Origin: Candidatus Calescibacterium sp.
GTDB lineage: Bacteria > DRYD01
Length of the DNA stretch: 50,279 bases
NCBI GenBank assembly: GCA_025057615.1
Contig: JANXBF010000006.1
Span: 1-50,279, forward strand
Direction of reading: 5' to 3'
Shown: piece after piece, positions 24,375-33,604 of the stretch
Layout of the letters: the number at the start of each line of letters is the position of its first letter
Numbering within the stretch: position 1 is the stretch's first letter
Notes under the pieces: model-generated
What the model was told of the DNA's origin: nothing
The model's database searches: none
The model's input: only the letters and a program-made list of their open reading frames with translations
Made by a program: the position numbers and the translations under genes

Positions 24375-25571
24375 ATGCAAAACATAAGAGATCAAATACT
24401 AAAAATAATAGAGAATACAGAAGAAGTTATAAATGTAGAAGAACTCGAAAAAAAGCTAACAAAAAAAGAAAAACTAACAGTTAAATTGGGTATAGATCCC
24501 ACAGCAAATAGTATTCACTTAGGGTTCGCTGTGGTCTTAAGAAAATTCAGACTATTTCAAGATCTGGGTCATGAAACTTTCTTAATATTGGGAGACTTTA
24601 CTGCACTAATAGGGGATCCATCAGGAAAAAATAAAACCAGACCAATGTTGACAAAAGAGCAAATACAAGAAAACTTAAAAACATATATACCCCAATTAGG
24701 CAAAATAATAGATCTATCAAAAACAAAAATAGTATATAATTCAGAATGGCTTTCAAAAATGAAACCCGAAGAAATAATTAAGTTAACCTCTCAATACACT
24801 CTAGCTCAAATGTTAGAGAGAGAAGATTTCAAAAATAGATACAGATCCAATGAACCAATCTCACTTCATGAGTTGTTATATCCATTATTCCAAGCCTACG
24901 ATAGTGTCCATCTAAAAGCAGATATAGAACTGGGAGGAATAGACCAAAAATTTAATTTTTTAGTCACCAGATACATACAAGAAAAATACAACCAGGAACC
25001 TGAAATAGCAGTTATGATGCCCATACTTGAAGGAATAGATGGAATAAACAAAATGAGTAAATCATTAAATAACTTTATTGGGATAGATGAAAAACCCCTA
25101 GACATGTTTGTAAAGGTTATGTCTATACCAGATAATTTAATAAAAAGGTATTTTAATTTATGCACAAGTATCCCTTCAGAAAACGTTGACAAGTTATTCA
25201 GTTTATATAACAATCCCAAAGATATAAAGCTCATATTAGCTAAAGAAATTGTAAGTATATACCATGGAGAAAGCAAAGCCAATGAATCTTATGATGAATT
25301 TATAAACATCTATTCCAAAAGAGAACTACCATCAAATATTCCCCTAATTAAATTGCCAAAATCATTGATAGATAATGATAACAATATCAATATAATAGAC
25401 GCCTTGTATTTAACAGGACTAGTAGAAAGTAAAGCAGAAGCAAAAAGATTATTATCACACGGAGGAATATATCTAAACGGAAATAAAATTACTAGTAAAA
25501 TAGTGAAATATTCAGATCCCTTTATTTTAAGATTAGGTAAATTTAACTATTACTCACTAATAAAAGAATAA
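24375..25571 (+). CDS. tyrS: Tyrosyl-tRNA synthetase
   Basis: The 398-residue protein is a class I synthetase of the TyrS (TyrRZ) type. It shows KLGIDPTANSIHLGF (the HIGH-like motif), ILGDFTALIGDPSG, the tyrosine-binding YPLFQAYDSVHL and ELGGIDQKFN, KMSKSLNN, and a C-terminal S4 RNA-binding domain (EAKRLLSHGGIYLNGNKI). It charges tRNA-Tyr in the cytoplasm. No Shine-Dalgarno sequence precedes the ATG; a short upstream ORF ends one base before. The stop overlaps the start of the next gene by one base, beginning a tightly packed operon with prfA. Confidence 0.96.
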   Translation: MQNIRDQILKIIENTEEVINVEELEKKLTKKEKLTVKLGIDPTANSIHLGFAVVLRKFRLFQDLGHETFLILGDFTALIGDPSGKNKTRPMLTKEQIQENLKTYIPQLGKIIDLSKTKIVYNSEWLSKMKPEEIIKLTSQYTLAQMLEREDFKNRYRSNEPISLHELLYPLFQAYDSVHLKADIELGGIDQKFNFLVTRYIQEKYNQEPEIAVMMPILEGIDGINKMSKSLNNFIGIDEKPLDMFVKVMSIPDNLIKRYFNLCTSIPSENVDKLFSLYNNPKDIKLILAKEIVSIYHGESKANESYDEFINIYSKRELPSNIPLIKLPKSLIDNDNNINIIDALYLTGLVESKAEAKRLLSHGGIYLNGNKITSKIVKYSDPFILRLGKFNYYSLIKE

Positions 25572-26176
25572 TGGAACTTTTCAAGAAAAATAAATCTTTT
25601 TCATCAATCGAAAGTTTCTCATTAGCCGAATACATATATCTTCTAAATTATACAAATGAATTAATAAATAAATACGATCAGGGACTACTTAACTGTATAC
25701 TTGGTAATTACTCAATTTTAATACTTAACCAAGGTAACACTGTACTTGGAAATTATATTACTCAAATACTTTTAAATCTAAAAAAGTTTTATTTTAACAT
25801 TGACATATTAGAAACACCTCCTTTTTTAAATGATTTCTATGAAACCGCAATAATCATCAATAGTAATATCAACCTGCCAATAGAAAATTTAATATACATA
25901 AACAGGGATACTTTTTCTATAATACTAGCACTGTCAATGTTTATATATAGCAGAGATTCTTTTGAAAACAAACCAAACATTATCACAGATGAAAAAATAC
26001 TTAAAGAAGTAGATAAAAATACTTTTAACCATCTTATTGACAAAATAATCAACAAAAAGGAGTATCTGTATTTTTTAAAAAATTATCAAATAGGTAATGA
26101 AATTGAATTTATTCCTCAACGAGAACTACTCTTTATTATATTGGGAATAATAATAATCCTATCAAGAAAAATATGA
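25571..26176 (+). CDS. Unknown protein between tyrS and prfA
   Basis: The 201-residue protein has no family that I recognise. It is rich in Ile, Asn and Leu, mostly helical, and ends with a hydrophobic segment (about residues 184-197, [16 protein letters not shown]) that may be a C-terminal membrane anchor. Its start overlaps the tyrS stop by one base and its stop overlaps the prfA start by 4 bp, so the frame is under translational coupling and is very likely real. The position suggests a role near translation or the membrane but proves nothing. Confidence 0.7.
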   Translation: MELFKKNKSFSSIESFSLAEYIYLLNYTNELINKYDQGLLNCILGNYSILILNQGNTVLGNYITQILLNLKKFYFNIDILETPPFLNDFYETAIIINSNINLPIENLIYINRDTFSIILALSMFIYSRDSFENKPNIITDEKILKEVDKNTFNHLIDKIINKKEYLYFLKNYQIGNEIEFIPQRELLFIILGIIIILSRKI

Positions 26177-27261
26177 ATGAAATATTAAAAAAAGTTAAAG
26201 AAATAAAAAAAGAAAATTTAGAAAAAATTATAAAGAAAATAGAAAGTATATCGGATTTTTCAAATATAGAGTACATTAATTTACTAAAAGAAAAGAATAA
26301 TATAGAAGAATATTTAAAATACTACGAGGAGTATGAAAAAATACAAAAAGATATTAATGATGCAAAAGAATTACTAGAAATTGAAAAGGATCCTAAAATG
26401 CAACAATTCTATCAAGAAGAAATAACCAATCTATCACAGAAAATAGAAAAAATAGAACATGAATTATGGAACTTAATTATAGGGCAAAGTGAAGAAGATA
26501 ATAAAAATGTGATAGTAGAAATAAGAGCCGGTACTGGAGGAGAAGAGGCAGCTTTATTTGCTGCAGATTTATTCAGAATGTATTCAAAATTTGCAGATAA
26601 AATGAAATTTAGAACTGAAATTTTAAATACGAATTACACCGATTTGGGCGGAGTGAAAGAAATAGTATTCCTAATAAGTGGTAAAAATGCTTACAAAACT
26701 TTCAAATACGAAAGTGGTACACACAGAGTCCAAAGAGTACCAATAACAGAAGCAAGTGGTAGAATACACACATCAACTGCAACAGTAATAGTATTACCAG
26801 AAATGGAAGAAAAAGAAGTAATAATAAAAGACGATGAAATAGAAATGGAAACCTTTAAAGCTGGAGGTCCAGGTGGACAAAATGTCAACAAAAATGAATG
26901 TGCAATTAGAGTGAGACATATACCAACAGGAATAGTTGTCACCTGTGCAGATGAAAGAAGTTTACACCAAAACAAAATGAAAGCACTCAAAATACTCCGA
27001 GCAAAAATAGCACAAATGGAAAGGGAAAAACAAGAAGAAGAATTGAGAAAACAGAGAAAACAACAGGTTAAAACAGGAGACAGAAGTGAAAAAATAAGAA
27101 CATATAATTTCCCTCAAAATAGAATAACAGATCACCGAATAAATTTGACCCTGCAAAACTTGGAGTCAATATTAGAAGGAAACTTAGAAGAGATCATAAG
27201 TGAACTCCAAAAAATGGAAATACTAGAAAAAATAGAAGAAATAAAACAAACAATATCATGA
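26173..27261 (+). CDS. prfA: Peptide chain release factor 1
   Basis: The 362-residue protein has the RF1 length and layout: an N-terminal coiled coil, [15 protein letters not shown], the codon-recognition region near [17 protein letters not shown], the peptidyl-transferase motif [10 protein letters not shown], and [14 protein letters not shown]. It ends translation at UAA and UAG codons. RF1 rather than RF2 is favoured by length, the absence of a frameshift site and the FPQNR(I/V)TDHRI ending. The start overlaps the preceding gene by 4 bp and the stop overlaps the next ATG (ATGA). Confidence 0.95.
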   Translation: MNEILKKVKEIKKENLEKIIKKIESISDFSNIEYINLLKEKNNIEEYLKYYEEYEKIQKDINDAKELLEIEKDPKMQQFYQEEITNLSQKIEKIEHELWNLIIGQSEEDNKNVIVEIRAGTGGEEAALFAADLFRMYSKFADKMKFRTEILNTNYTDLGGVKEIVFLISGKNAYKTFKYESGTHRVQRVPITEASGRIHTSTATVIVLPEMEEKEVIIKDDEIEMETFKAGGPGGQNVNKNECAIRVRHIPTGIVVTCADERSLHQNKMKALKILRAKIAQMEREKQEEELRKQRKQQVKTGDRSEKIRTYNFPQNRITDHRINLTLQNLESILEGNLEEIISELQKMEILEKIEEIKQTIS

Positions 27262-28043
27262 ATATAGAAATCTTTAAGAAATTTGCCGATAGTTTTCCTA
27301 AGTACTATAAAATAAAAAACCCTGGGTTCATTCTAATGACAAAATACTACATTAGAAAGCCAACATTCAAATATTTGTGGTTTTTATTCTTCAAAGATCC
27401 CCTAAGAATACTAGTCAATTTTTTTATTTACGTTATTCCAATAATAATAAAAGAGTTTATTAACAAATTATATAACAAAAAACATAGTTTATATTCGGAT
27501 ATAGATAAAGATCAAGCGATAGATTATTTTAGTAAAGGTCAAGGTTTTATAGCCATAAGTTATTGTCAAAAACCACAAGGTTGTCCAGATGGAAGGTTTT
27601 CTACAAAATGCTCAGCAAGTCACCAATTTTGCAGGTCATGTTTTCTATCAAATATCAAAACCAAAGCTGATCAACTAAACCTAGATTTCTATGTAGTTTT
27701 AGGTGACTATGATAGTGTATGGAATATACTCAAAAACCAATTCTTCAAGAGAAAAAAAGGAGTATATATATTAACAGTTTGCAGTATGGTTATGAATGTG
27801 ATAAAATACTTATCTCCATTGTTTGGTTTTAAATGTTTGATAATCCCGTTTATCAAAGGTGAATGTAAAACATTAGCAGCTTATGAATTATCGGAATTTG
27901 GATACAAAAATGTCCAAACAGATATATCAACACAAAACAAATCACTATTAATGGATATCTTAAATAAGTCTATAGAGAAAAAAATGATGAGCAAAATTAA
28001 AATTGAAGGTGGTGTATATGAGAACCTCCAACCCACTAAGTAA
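27258..28043 (+). CDS. DUF116-like cysteine-rich membrane protein
   Basis: The 261-residue protein has a hydrophobic N-terminal region (about residues 45-66) and a cysteine-rich core ([14 protein letters not shown], then [11 protein letters not shown]), with further Cys in TVCSMVMNV and KGECKT. The order C...CP...C...FC..C, followed by YVVLGD and a Cys strand, resembles DUF116, a family of uncharacterised, probably metal-binding proteins. The assignment is by eye and moderate. The gene is translationally coupled to prfA (4-bp overlap), and the downstream gene starts inside its last 26 bp. Confidence 0.6.
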   Translation: MNIEIFKKFADSFPKYYKIKNPGFILMTKYYIRKPTFKYLWFLFFKDPLRILVNFFIYVIPIIIKEFINKLYNKKHSLYSDIDKDQAIDYFSKGQGFIAISYCQKPQGCPDGRFSTKCSASHQFCRSCFLSNIKTKADQLNLDFYVVLGDYDSVWNILKNQFFKRKKGVYILTVCSMVMNVIKYLSPLFGFKCLIIPFIKGECKTLAAYELSEFGYKNVQTDISTQNKSLLMDILNKSIEKKMMSKIKIEGGVYENLQPTK

Positions 28044-28908
28044 AATAAATATAGCATTTTTGATATTTTTTATAATGATAGTAACAGCAATTGTTTTGGG
28101 AAATAGTTCTTGGAAACTCAGAGTAAAAGGATCAAATAAGGAAGTAGCAACCAATCCTATAATTAAAGGAACCTCAGTTTTTGTTGATATATACGATCTA
28201 AGCAACCTTTTCAACATAGATTATGAAGTAAATTTAACTCGTAAATATGTATTATTTCATAAAATTCCAACAGTTCCGAATCAACTACCACAGCAGACTA
28301 AACAAACAACCCAAAATCCCATACCGAAAGACCAAAATTTAATATCTTCAACTCCAAAAGTTCCGGAACAATCAATTAATACTAATCACATCTTGTATAC
28401 TAAACTTTCAGAGGTAAAAACAATAGTTATCTCCAATCCAATAGATGAAGTAAAAAAATTGGATGATAATAATTATAAAACATATACCGAAGATTTTGAG
28501 AATCTTGATAATATCATAAAATCTTCTTTTACAGATAAGTCGTTCAAAACGATAGTATTCGATAAGAATTTCAAATTAGACAAATTCGACATAAAATTGG
28601 TATCTAAATATCTTTTTGAAAAAAACATAGATGGAGCAATTATTCCCGTGGTAAAAAAATATTACTATTTTGAAAAAGAAGGAAACGCATTGGTTCCAAC
28701 AGTAGAAATACAAATAAATTACATCTTTATAAATAAACAAGGAGAAATACTATTTTTTAATGTGCAAAACATATCAAGAAGTATAGCTGTTCTCTCAAGT
28801 GGTTCAGTAAGATACAGAAAATCAAAACTTCTAGATCTATCAAAAATGTCTGTTGAGTTTTTTATAAGAGATTATCAGGAATATTATCAGATCTTGGAAA
28901 AACAATAG
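28018..28908 (+). CDS. Secreted protein with copper-amine-oxidase-N-like domain
   Basis: I choose ATG 28018 because GAAGGTGG lies just upstream; an in-frame TTG at 28003 is the alternative. The 296-residue protein has a signal peptide or anchor (about residues 10-30), then a small domain LRVKGSNKEVATNPIIKG..VFVDIYDLSNLF...RKYVLFH resembling the copper amine oxidase N-terminal (stalk) domain often found in surface proteins, a Pro/Gln/Thr-rich linker, and an unrecognised beta/alpha domain. It overlaps the DUF116-like gene and precedes the PilZ gene by 11 bp. It is probably in the envelope. Confidence 0.65.
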   Translation: MRTSNPLSKINIAFLIFFIMIVTAIVLGNSSWKLRVKGSNKEVATNPIIKGTSVFVDIYDLSNLFNIDYEVNLTRKYVLFHKIPTVPNQLPQQTKQTTQNPIPKDQNLISSTPKVPEQSINTNHILYTKLSEVKTIVISNPIDEVKKLDDNNYKTYTEDFENLDNIIKSSFTDKSFKTIVFDKNFKLDKFDIKLVSKYLFEKNIDGAIIPVVKKYYYFEKEGNALVPTVEIQINYIFINKQGEILFFNVQNISRSIAVLSSGSVRYRKSKLLDLSKMSVEFFIRDYQEYYQILEKQ

Positions 28909-28919
28909 GGAGGATAACA

Positions 28920-29681
28920 ATGGAGGGTAAAAAAGAGGAAGAAAGAAATCCAGAAAATTCAGAAAATGCAGAAAATGAGCAAGAAATTACAGAAGAAGAA
29001 AAGCTTCCGTTAGTAGACTTCAAATTCAAAGAGAGAAGAAAAGAAGAAAGAAAGATATTAACCCCCGCACGCCTAGTAAAAATAGTTGTACACTATGACC
29101 AAGATTTAATAGTTGAGAAATGGATTAGTGTAGTAGACATATCTAGACACGGAATGAAAATAATAATAGACATACCTCTGAAGTTAGCAGAAAATGTAAA
29201 AATAGAGTTCTATACTTCAAAAGAACCCATACAAACAGAAGCAAGGATAGCCTGGTGTAAAGAATTAATAAAAGGTTCTGGCTTGTACGCAGCAGGATTA
29301 GATTTGGCAAAGTTAAGTCAGGAAAGTTTTGAAACCATAAACAGTTTTCTAATGAATTTTGCTCCATTCGAAGAGAGAAAAGCTGTAAGAGTAAAAAAAC
29401 CATTCCTTGTAGAACTAAAGACACAGAGAGAAGTAAAAAAGTTTTACACATATGCAGTAGATCTATCATTAACAGGAATGAGAATTATCAATGACTTTGA
29501 ATTACCAACCGAAGAGGTTATATTAATCAAGGCAATATTGGGTGGTAATGAAACAGAATATATAAAAGCTAAAGTTGTTTGGCAAGAAAACAAAACTTTT
29601 GGAGTCGTAATAGGAATAAATTTCATTGAAGCAAACAAAGAAGATATAGAAAAAATAAAAGACTTCATATACAGTTCATAA
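28920..29681 (+). CDS. Tandem PilZ-domain protein
   Basis: The 253-residue protein has an acidic N-terminal tail and two PilZ domains. The first has an Arg/Lys-rich RRKEERK segment and VDISRHGMKI (the D-x-S-x-x-G motif); the second has ERKAVR (R-x3-R) and VDLSLTGMRI. Both contain the strand pair expected of PilZ and IAW/VVW signatures. PilZ domains bind cyclic di-GMP through these motifs, so it is probably a c-di-GMP effector for flagella, pili or surface. GGGAGG lies 7 nt before the ATG. It sits between a secreted protein and metG. Confidence 0.88.
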   Translation: MEGKKEEERNPENSENAENEQEITEEEKLPLVDFKFKERRKEERKILTPARLVKIVVHYDQDLIVEKWISVVDISRHGMKIIIDIPLKLAENVKIEFYTSKEPIQTEARIAWCKELIKGSGLYAAGLDLAKLSQESFETINSFLMNFAPFEERKAVRVKKPFLVELKTQREVKKFYTYAVDLSLTGMRIINDFELPTEEVILIKAILGGNETEYIKAKVVWQENKTFGVVIGINFIEANKEDIEKIKDFIYSS

Positions 29682-29695
29682 AAGGAGATACCGTT

Positions 29696-31210
29696 ATGAA
29701 ACACATTTATATCACAACCCCAATATATTACCCAAACTCGGATCCACATATAGGAACAGCGTATACAACCTGTATAGCAGATTTTTTAGCTAGATACTAT
29801 AAACAGAGGAACTATGATGTGTTTTTTATGACTGGTAACGATGAAAACAGTATTAAGGTTTATGAAACAGCACAAAACCTTAAAATTGATACTCCTACAT
29901 ATATTAACCAGATGGCAGAATTATTTAAGCAAATATGGCAAAAGCTAAGCATAGAATACGACAAGTTCATTAGAACAACAGATGATTATCACATAAAGAC
30001 AGTTGAATTTGTATTCAATAAACTATATGAAAAAGGATACATATATAAAAGTCATTACGAAGGATGGTATTGCAAAAGTTGTGAAACATTTTGGACAAAG
30101 ACAAAAGTATCAGAAAACAGAATCTGTCCCAATATAGAATGCCAAAAACCTTTAGAAATAGTGAAAGAAGATAACTACTTCTTTAGATTATCTGCTTTTC
30201 AAGAAAAGCTTCTAAAGTTCTATGAACAGAATCCAGAAACGATATTCCCTAAAAGCAGATACAATGAAATAGTGTCATTCATAAAGATGGGCCTACAGGA
30301 TATATCAGTAAGCCGGAAAAATGTAGAATGGGGTATAAAAGTCCCTTTTGATAAGGAATACACAATATATGTATGGATTGACGCATTAACTAACTATATC
30401 AGTGGTATTGGTTATCCAGATAACTTTTTAGAACACTACTGGCACAATAGTTATCATATTATGGGGAAAGATATAATACGTTTTCATGCAGTAATATGGC
30501 CATCAATTTTAATGGCATTAGATTTAAATTTACCTAAAAAAATCATAGCTCATGGTTGGCTAACAACACCAGAAAACCAAAAGATATCCAAGTCCAAAGG
30601 CGGAGATATGTTTAACCTAAAAAATTTTGTTCTCAATAAACCAAATTATTTAATAATGGGATTAAGATATTATCTATTAAGGGAGGGCTCTTTTGGAGAA
30701 GACATACCAGTTAGTTTAGAAAGATTTCAACAAGTATATAACTCCGAATTAGCGAACAACATAGGGAATTTGGTATCAAGAGTTCTAGCACTAACTCAAA
30801 AAAACTTAGATAGCATCGTATACAAGAAATCTGAATTTAGTTTCATACATAATTTTTCACAAAAAACAATCAATGATTTTGAAAGTAGTGTAGAAAATTT
30901 TGAATTTTCAAAATCCATGGATTCATTAATAGATTTAGCCAACTTTCTAAATAAAAAAATAGAAGAAAATAGGCCATGGGAATTAGCAAATGATAAAGAA
31001 TCATTAAATAAATTAATGTTCGAATTAATTTACGGAATAATATTTATTGCAAAACTGATATATCCGGTTCTACCTTATATATCGTCAAAAATACTCGATC
31101 AGCTTGGAATAGGGGACTTAAACATCGATGAAAAAGTGTTAGACAAAATAGAAGTGAGGTACCGTGAGTCTTTATTCCCAGTATTAAGGAGTAATGCGGA
31201 TATGGTTTAA
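29696..31210 (+). CDS. metG: Methionyl-tRNA synthetase, short form
   Basis: The 504-residue protein shows ITTPIYYPNSDPHIGTAY (HIGH-like), MTGNDENSIK, a zinc-binding knuckle (YCKSCETFW then CPNIECQK), WIDALTNYISG, HGWLTT, KISKSKGG (KMSKS-like) and an anticodon-binding domain ending NRPWELA. No C-terminal EMAP/Trbp111 domain is present, which matches the short form. It charges tRNA-Met. AAAGGAG lies 8 nt before the ATG. It is followed by a strong terminator. Confidence 0.95.
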   Translation: MKHIYITTPIYYPNSDPHIGTAYTTCIADFLARYYKQRNYDVFFMTGNDENSIKVYETAQNLKIDTPTYINQMAELFKQIWQKLSIEYDKFIRTTDDYHIKTVEFVFNKLYEKGYIYKSHYEGWYCKSCETFWTKTKVSENRICPNIECQKPLEIVKEDNYFFRLSAFQEKLLKFYEQNPETIFPKSRYNEIVSFIKMGLQDISVSRKNVEWGIKVPFDKEYTIYVWIDALTNYISGIGYPDNFLEHYWHNSYHIMGKDIIRFHAVIWPSILMALDLNLPKKIIAHGWLTTPENQKISKSKGGDMFNLKNFVLNKPNYLIMGLRYYLLREGSFGEDIPVSLERFQQVYNSELANNIGNLVSRVLALTQKNLDSIVYKKSEFSFIHNFSQKTINDFESSVENFEFSKSMDSLIDLANFLNKKIEENRPWELANDKESLNKLMFELIYGIIFIAKLIYPVLPYISSKILDQLGIGDLNIDEKVLDKIEVRYRESLFPVLRSNADMV

Positions 31211-31228
31211 TTATTTATAGAATATAAT

Positions 31229-31257
31229 AAAAAAGGGTCCCCCTGGGACCCTTTTTT
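31229..31257 (+). terminator. Strong bidirectional intrinsic terminator
   Basis: AAAAAAGGGTCCC and GGGACCCTTTTTT form a 13-bp stem with a 3-nt loop (CCT), with T runs in both directions. It lies between metG and the convergent small gene at 31280 and should stop transcription from both sides. Confidence 0.97.
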
Positions 31258-31279
31258 GCTGTTGGCATTGTTAGCTATT

Positions 31280-31597
31280 TTATCCGCCGCCACCGAGAGC
31301 TCTTGCCCAGTTTTGAGCTATTTGGGACTGAGTCTTGAAAGCATTCATTCTGTTTTCTTCATGCATTTTTCTTATTGCTCTGTTGGTGTCAAGAATCATT
31401 TTTTGCATTTCTTGTTGGTGCTTCTTTTCTGACAACATATCTGATAGAACCATATTTTCGAGTTCTCGTCTGTTTTCATTGGCTATTTGCTGTCCTCTGT
31501 AATAATTTATTATTGGGTCCCATTGGTGTTGCACCATGATTGGGTACGCTGAATTATCAAAAGTCCCCATCCATGGGTTAATACCAAATCCTCCCAT
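31280..31597 (-). CDS. Small unknown Gly/Met/Gln-rich protein
   Basis: The 105-residue protein starts MGGFGINPWMGTFDN, continues as a long amphipathic, Gln/Arg/Glu-rich helix (QQIANENRRELENM, EKKHQQEMQKMI, RKMHEENRMN) and ends ALGGGG. AAGGAGGT lies 8 nt before the ATG, the best ribosome site in the area, and a strong terminator follows, so it is a well-expressed single gene. No family is recognised. Its coding strand is more A/G-rich than most minus-strand neighbours. It could be a phage-like, structural or DNA/RNA-binding protein; none of these is shown. Confidence 0.8.
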   Translation of the reverse strand: MGGFGINPWMGTFDNSAYPIMVQHQWDPIINYYRGQQIANENRRELENMVLSDMLSEKKHQQEMQKMILDTNRAIRKMHEENRMNAFKTQSQIAQNWARALGGGG

Positions 31598-31764
31598 TTT
31601 ACTACACCTCCTTCTTTATTGCATTCAACATATATATATAACAAATAGAAAAAAATGAAAATATAAAGAGTAAAAATTTACATTTTTTTTACAAACAGAA
31701 CCCAAACCATCAAAAAATATAAAGGTATCAAACTTAAAAAAATTGAAATAGATAATAGAGAAAA

Positions 31765-32901
31765 ATGAACTTTGATCTAATAATAACAGGTAATACTTTC
31801 GGTAGTTTCTTAACACTGTTTTTATTAACCAAAAACTTTGATATAAGTGTAGCACAAATTATACCAGAAATAAGTATAATAAGAGATATGAAACTTTTCA
31901 TCCCCGCAAGTACATTTAAAAACATTCCGATCCCGTTTAAAACAATAATGGAAAACGATTTTCAAACGTACAATAGAATAAGCCTTTATTTGTTTAACCA
32001 AGAAAAAACCTTACAAAGTGAAAAGAAAATAATCATTTCAACAACCCTAGATAAAATTAGAAAATTCTTACAGAACAATATCAAAAATCCTAGAAAGTAC
32101 AAGACTTTTCAAGGAACCATCAAAGAAGTGCATTTTAATAATGATAAAATATTCATAAAATTGTCAAATAATAAAATTATTTCTTCACAATACTTAATTG
32201 TGTGTGATGACTTCTGGGGTAGCATATGGAACCTTATAAATTTTAAACCTCAACACACTGGAGGATGGATCATAAAAACACCATTAACTACAACAATTAA
32301 ATCTAAACCCTTTATAGCTTTTGGTTATTCAAAAAAGGGAACCATATTGAGCGATTCAGAAAACATAATTTTCGCAAAACATATAAACAAAGAATATACA
32401 ATCGAAGATTTAATAAGTAACTTTTTACTTACCAATAAAATAGTAGAAAAATTAGTTATAAAAGATTGGAATAAATATGTCCTCCCATTTACAACAAAAA
32501 ATTATAGTTTCCACAACGAAATAAAAAATAAGAAAATATTTTTCGTTACAGAATACTTGGGATTAGTTAACTGTTTTCTACCAGAATATACAACACTTAC
32601 TTCAATGCTAGCAAGAGAATTATCTGATCATCTGGATACAAAAATAAAAACTCTAGAAGATTTTACGCCTCTACTCAATAAAATCATAGAATACAATCAA
32701 ATCTTTCTTAAATTGAGCAATTTCATTAACAGCTTCCCTCTAATTTTCTTTAAAAATGAAGAAAAAGATAAGCTAATAATCGACATACTCATAGGAAATA
32801 TAAATCCTCAAATTATGGATGATAGACTCAGAAAAATATTTGAAAATTATGATAGAAATTTTGAGGTTACTCTATCAGAAAGAGCACTGACAGAATCATA
32901 G
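31765..32901 (+). CDS. Degenerate FAD-dependent oxidoreductase-like protein
   Basis: The 378-residue protein resembles geranylgeranyl-reductase/monooxygenase-type flavoproteins in layout only. The N-terminal dinucleotide motif GxGxxG is replaced by ITGNTFGSF, and the C-terminal GDAAG(F/L)vnP segment appears as TEYLGLVNCFLPEYTT, losing the FAD-contacting Gly-Asp. A middle strand YLIVCDDFWGS may match the conserved ADG segment. So FAD binding is doubtful. It has no Shine-Dalgarno sequence, and its TAG stop overlaps the convergent SDR gene by 6 bp. The 167 bp upstream hold no other gene. Confidence 0.5.
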   Translation: MNFDLIITGNTFGSFLTLFLLTKNFDISVAQIIPEISIIRDMKLFIPASTFKNIPIPFKTIMENDFQTYNRISLYLFNQEKTLQSEKKIIISTTLDKIRKFLQNNIKNPRKYKTFQGTIKEVHFNNDKIFIKLSNNKIISSQYLIVCDDFWGSIWNLINFKPQHTGGWIIKTPLTTTIKSKPFIAFGYSKKGTILSDSENIIFAKHINKEYTIEDLISNFLLTNKIVEKLVIKDWNKYVLPFTTKNYSFHNEIKNKKIFFVTEYLGLVNCFLPEYTTLTSMLARELSDHLDTKIKTLEDFTPLLNKIIEYNQIFLKLSNFINSFPLIFFKNEEKDKLIIDILIGNINPQIMDDRLRKIFENYDRNFEVTLSERALTES

Positions 32902-33603
32902 TTTCCAACCACCAGCAACCTCTATCAATTGACCAGTTATATAATCAGATTTGTCACTGATTAGAAATTCAAAAGCATCACAAATTTCAGTTAGCAGAGC
33001 GGTTCTTCCCATTGGTATCTCTTTTAAAGGTTTTGTGACAGAGTTTTCGGCAACTCCAACACCTATAACATTAACTGTTATACCTTTTTTAGCTAACAAT
33101 TTTGCTAAACTCTTAGCATATATCAAAACCCCAACTTTCGATATATCATAAGCAGTTGTATAAGGAGAAGCTTTAATCATATTAGTTCCAGCAAAACCCA
33201 AAAAAACTATTCTCCTTTTAATATAAGGTAAAAAAGCACTAGTCAATAAAAAAGAAGTATTTAAATTTGAATCTATTATATACTTCCATTCATCAAAACT
33301 TGTCTCTAAAATACTTTTATATAAATAATCACCAACATTGTTAACAATAACATCAATGACTTTATTTCTATTAGTTACTTCACGAATTAAATCAATAACT
33401 TGATTATAATCAAGTAAGTCAGCCTTATAGAGAGGAACATCAATAGAATATTTTTCCTTTATTTCTCTTTTAAAAACCAGAGCTTGTTCTTCACTTTTTC
33501 GGTAATGAATAGGTACAAAATATCCTTTCTCGATTAACCTAATTGTTATAGCTTTTCCTATACCTTTTGCATTTCCTGAAACAAAAGCAAATTTTCTCTC
33601 CAT
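32896..33603 (-). CDS. Short-chain dehydrogenase/reductase
   Basis: The 235-residue protein is a classical SDR: cofactor motif VSGNAKGIGKA (TGxxxGxG type), NNVGDYLY (NNAG-like), AYDISKVG (the YxxxK pair) and VAGGWKL at the C-terminus. It resembles 3-oxoacyl-ACP reductases. The catalytic Ser, expected 13 residues before the Tyr, is Gly in FLGFAGTN, with Thr adjacent, so activity may differ. It lies 1 bp downstream of an unknown membrane gene and its end overlaps the convergent flavoprotein gene. Confidence 0.85.
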   Translation of the reverse strand: MERKFAFVSGNAKGIGKAITIRLIEKGYFVPIHYRKSEEQALVFKREIKEKYSIDVPLYKADLLDYNQVIDLIREVTNRNKVIDVIVNNVGDYLYKSILETSFDEWKYIIDSNLNTSFLLTSAFLPYIKRRIVFLGFAGTNMIKASPYTTAYDISKVGVLIYAKSLAKLLAKKGITVNVIGVGVAENSVTKPLKEIPMGRTALLTEICDAFEFLISDKSDYITGQLIEVAGGWKL

Positions 33604-33604
33604 A

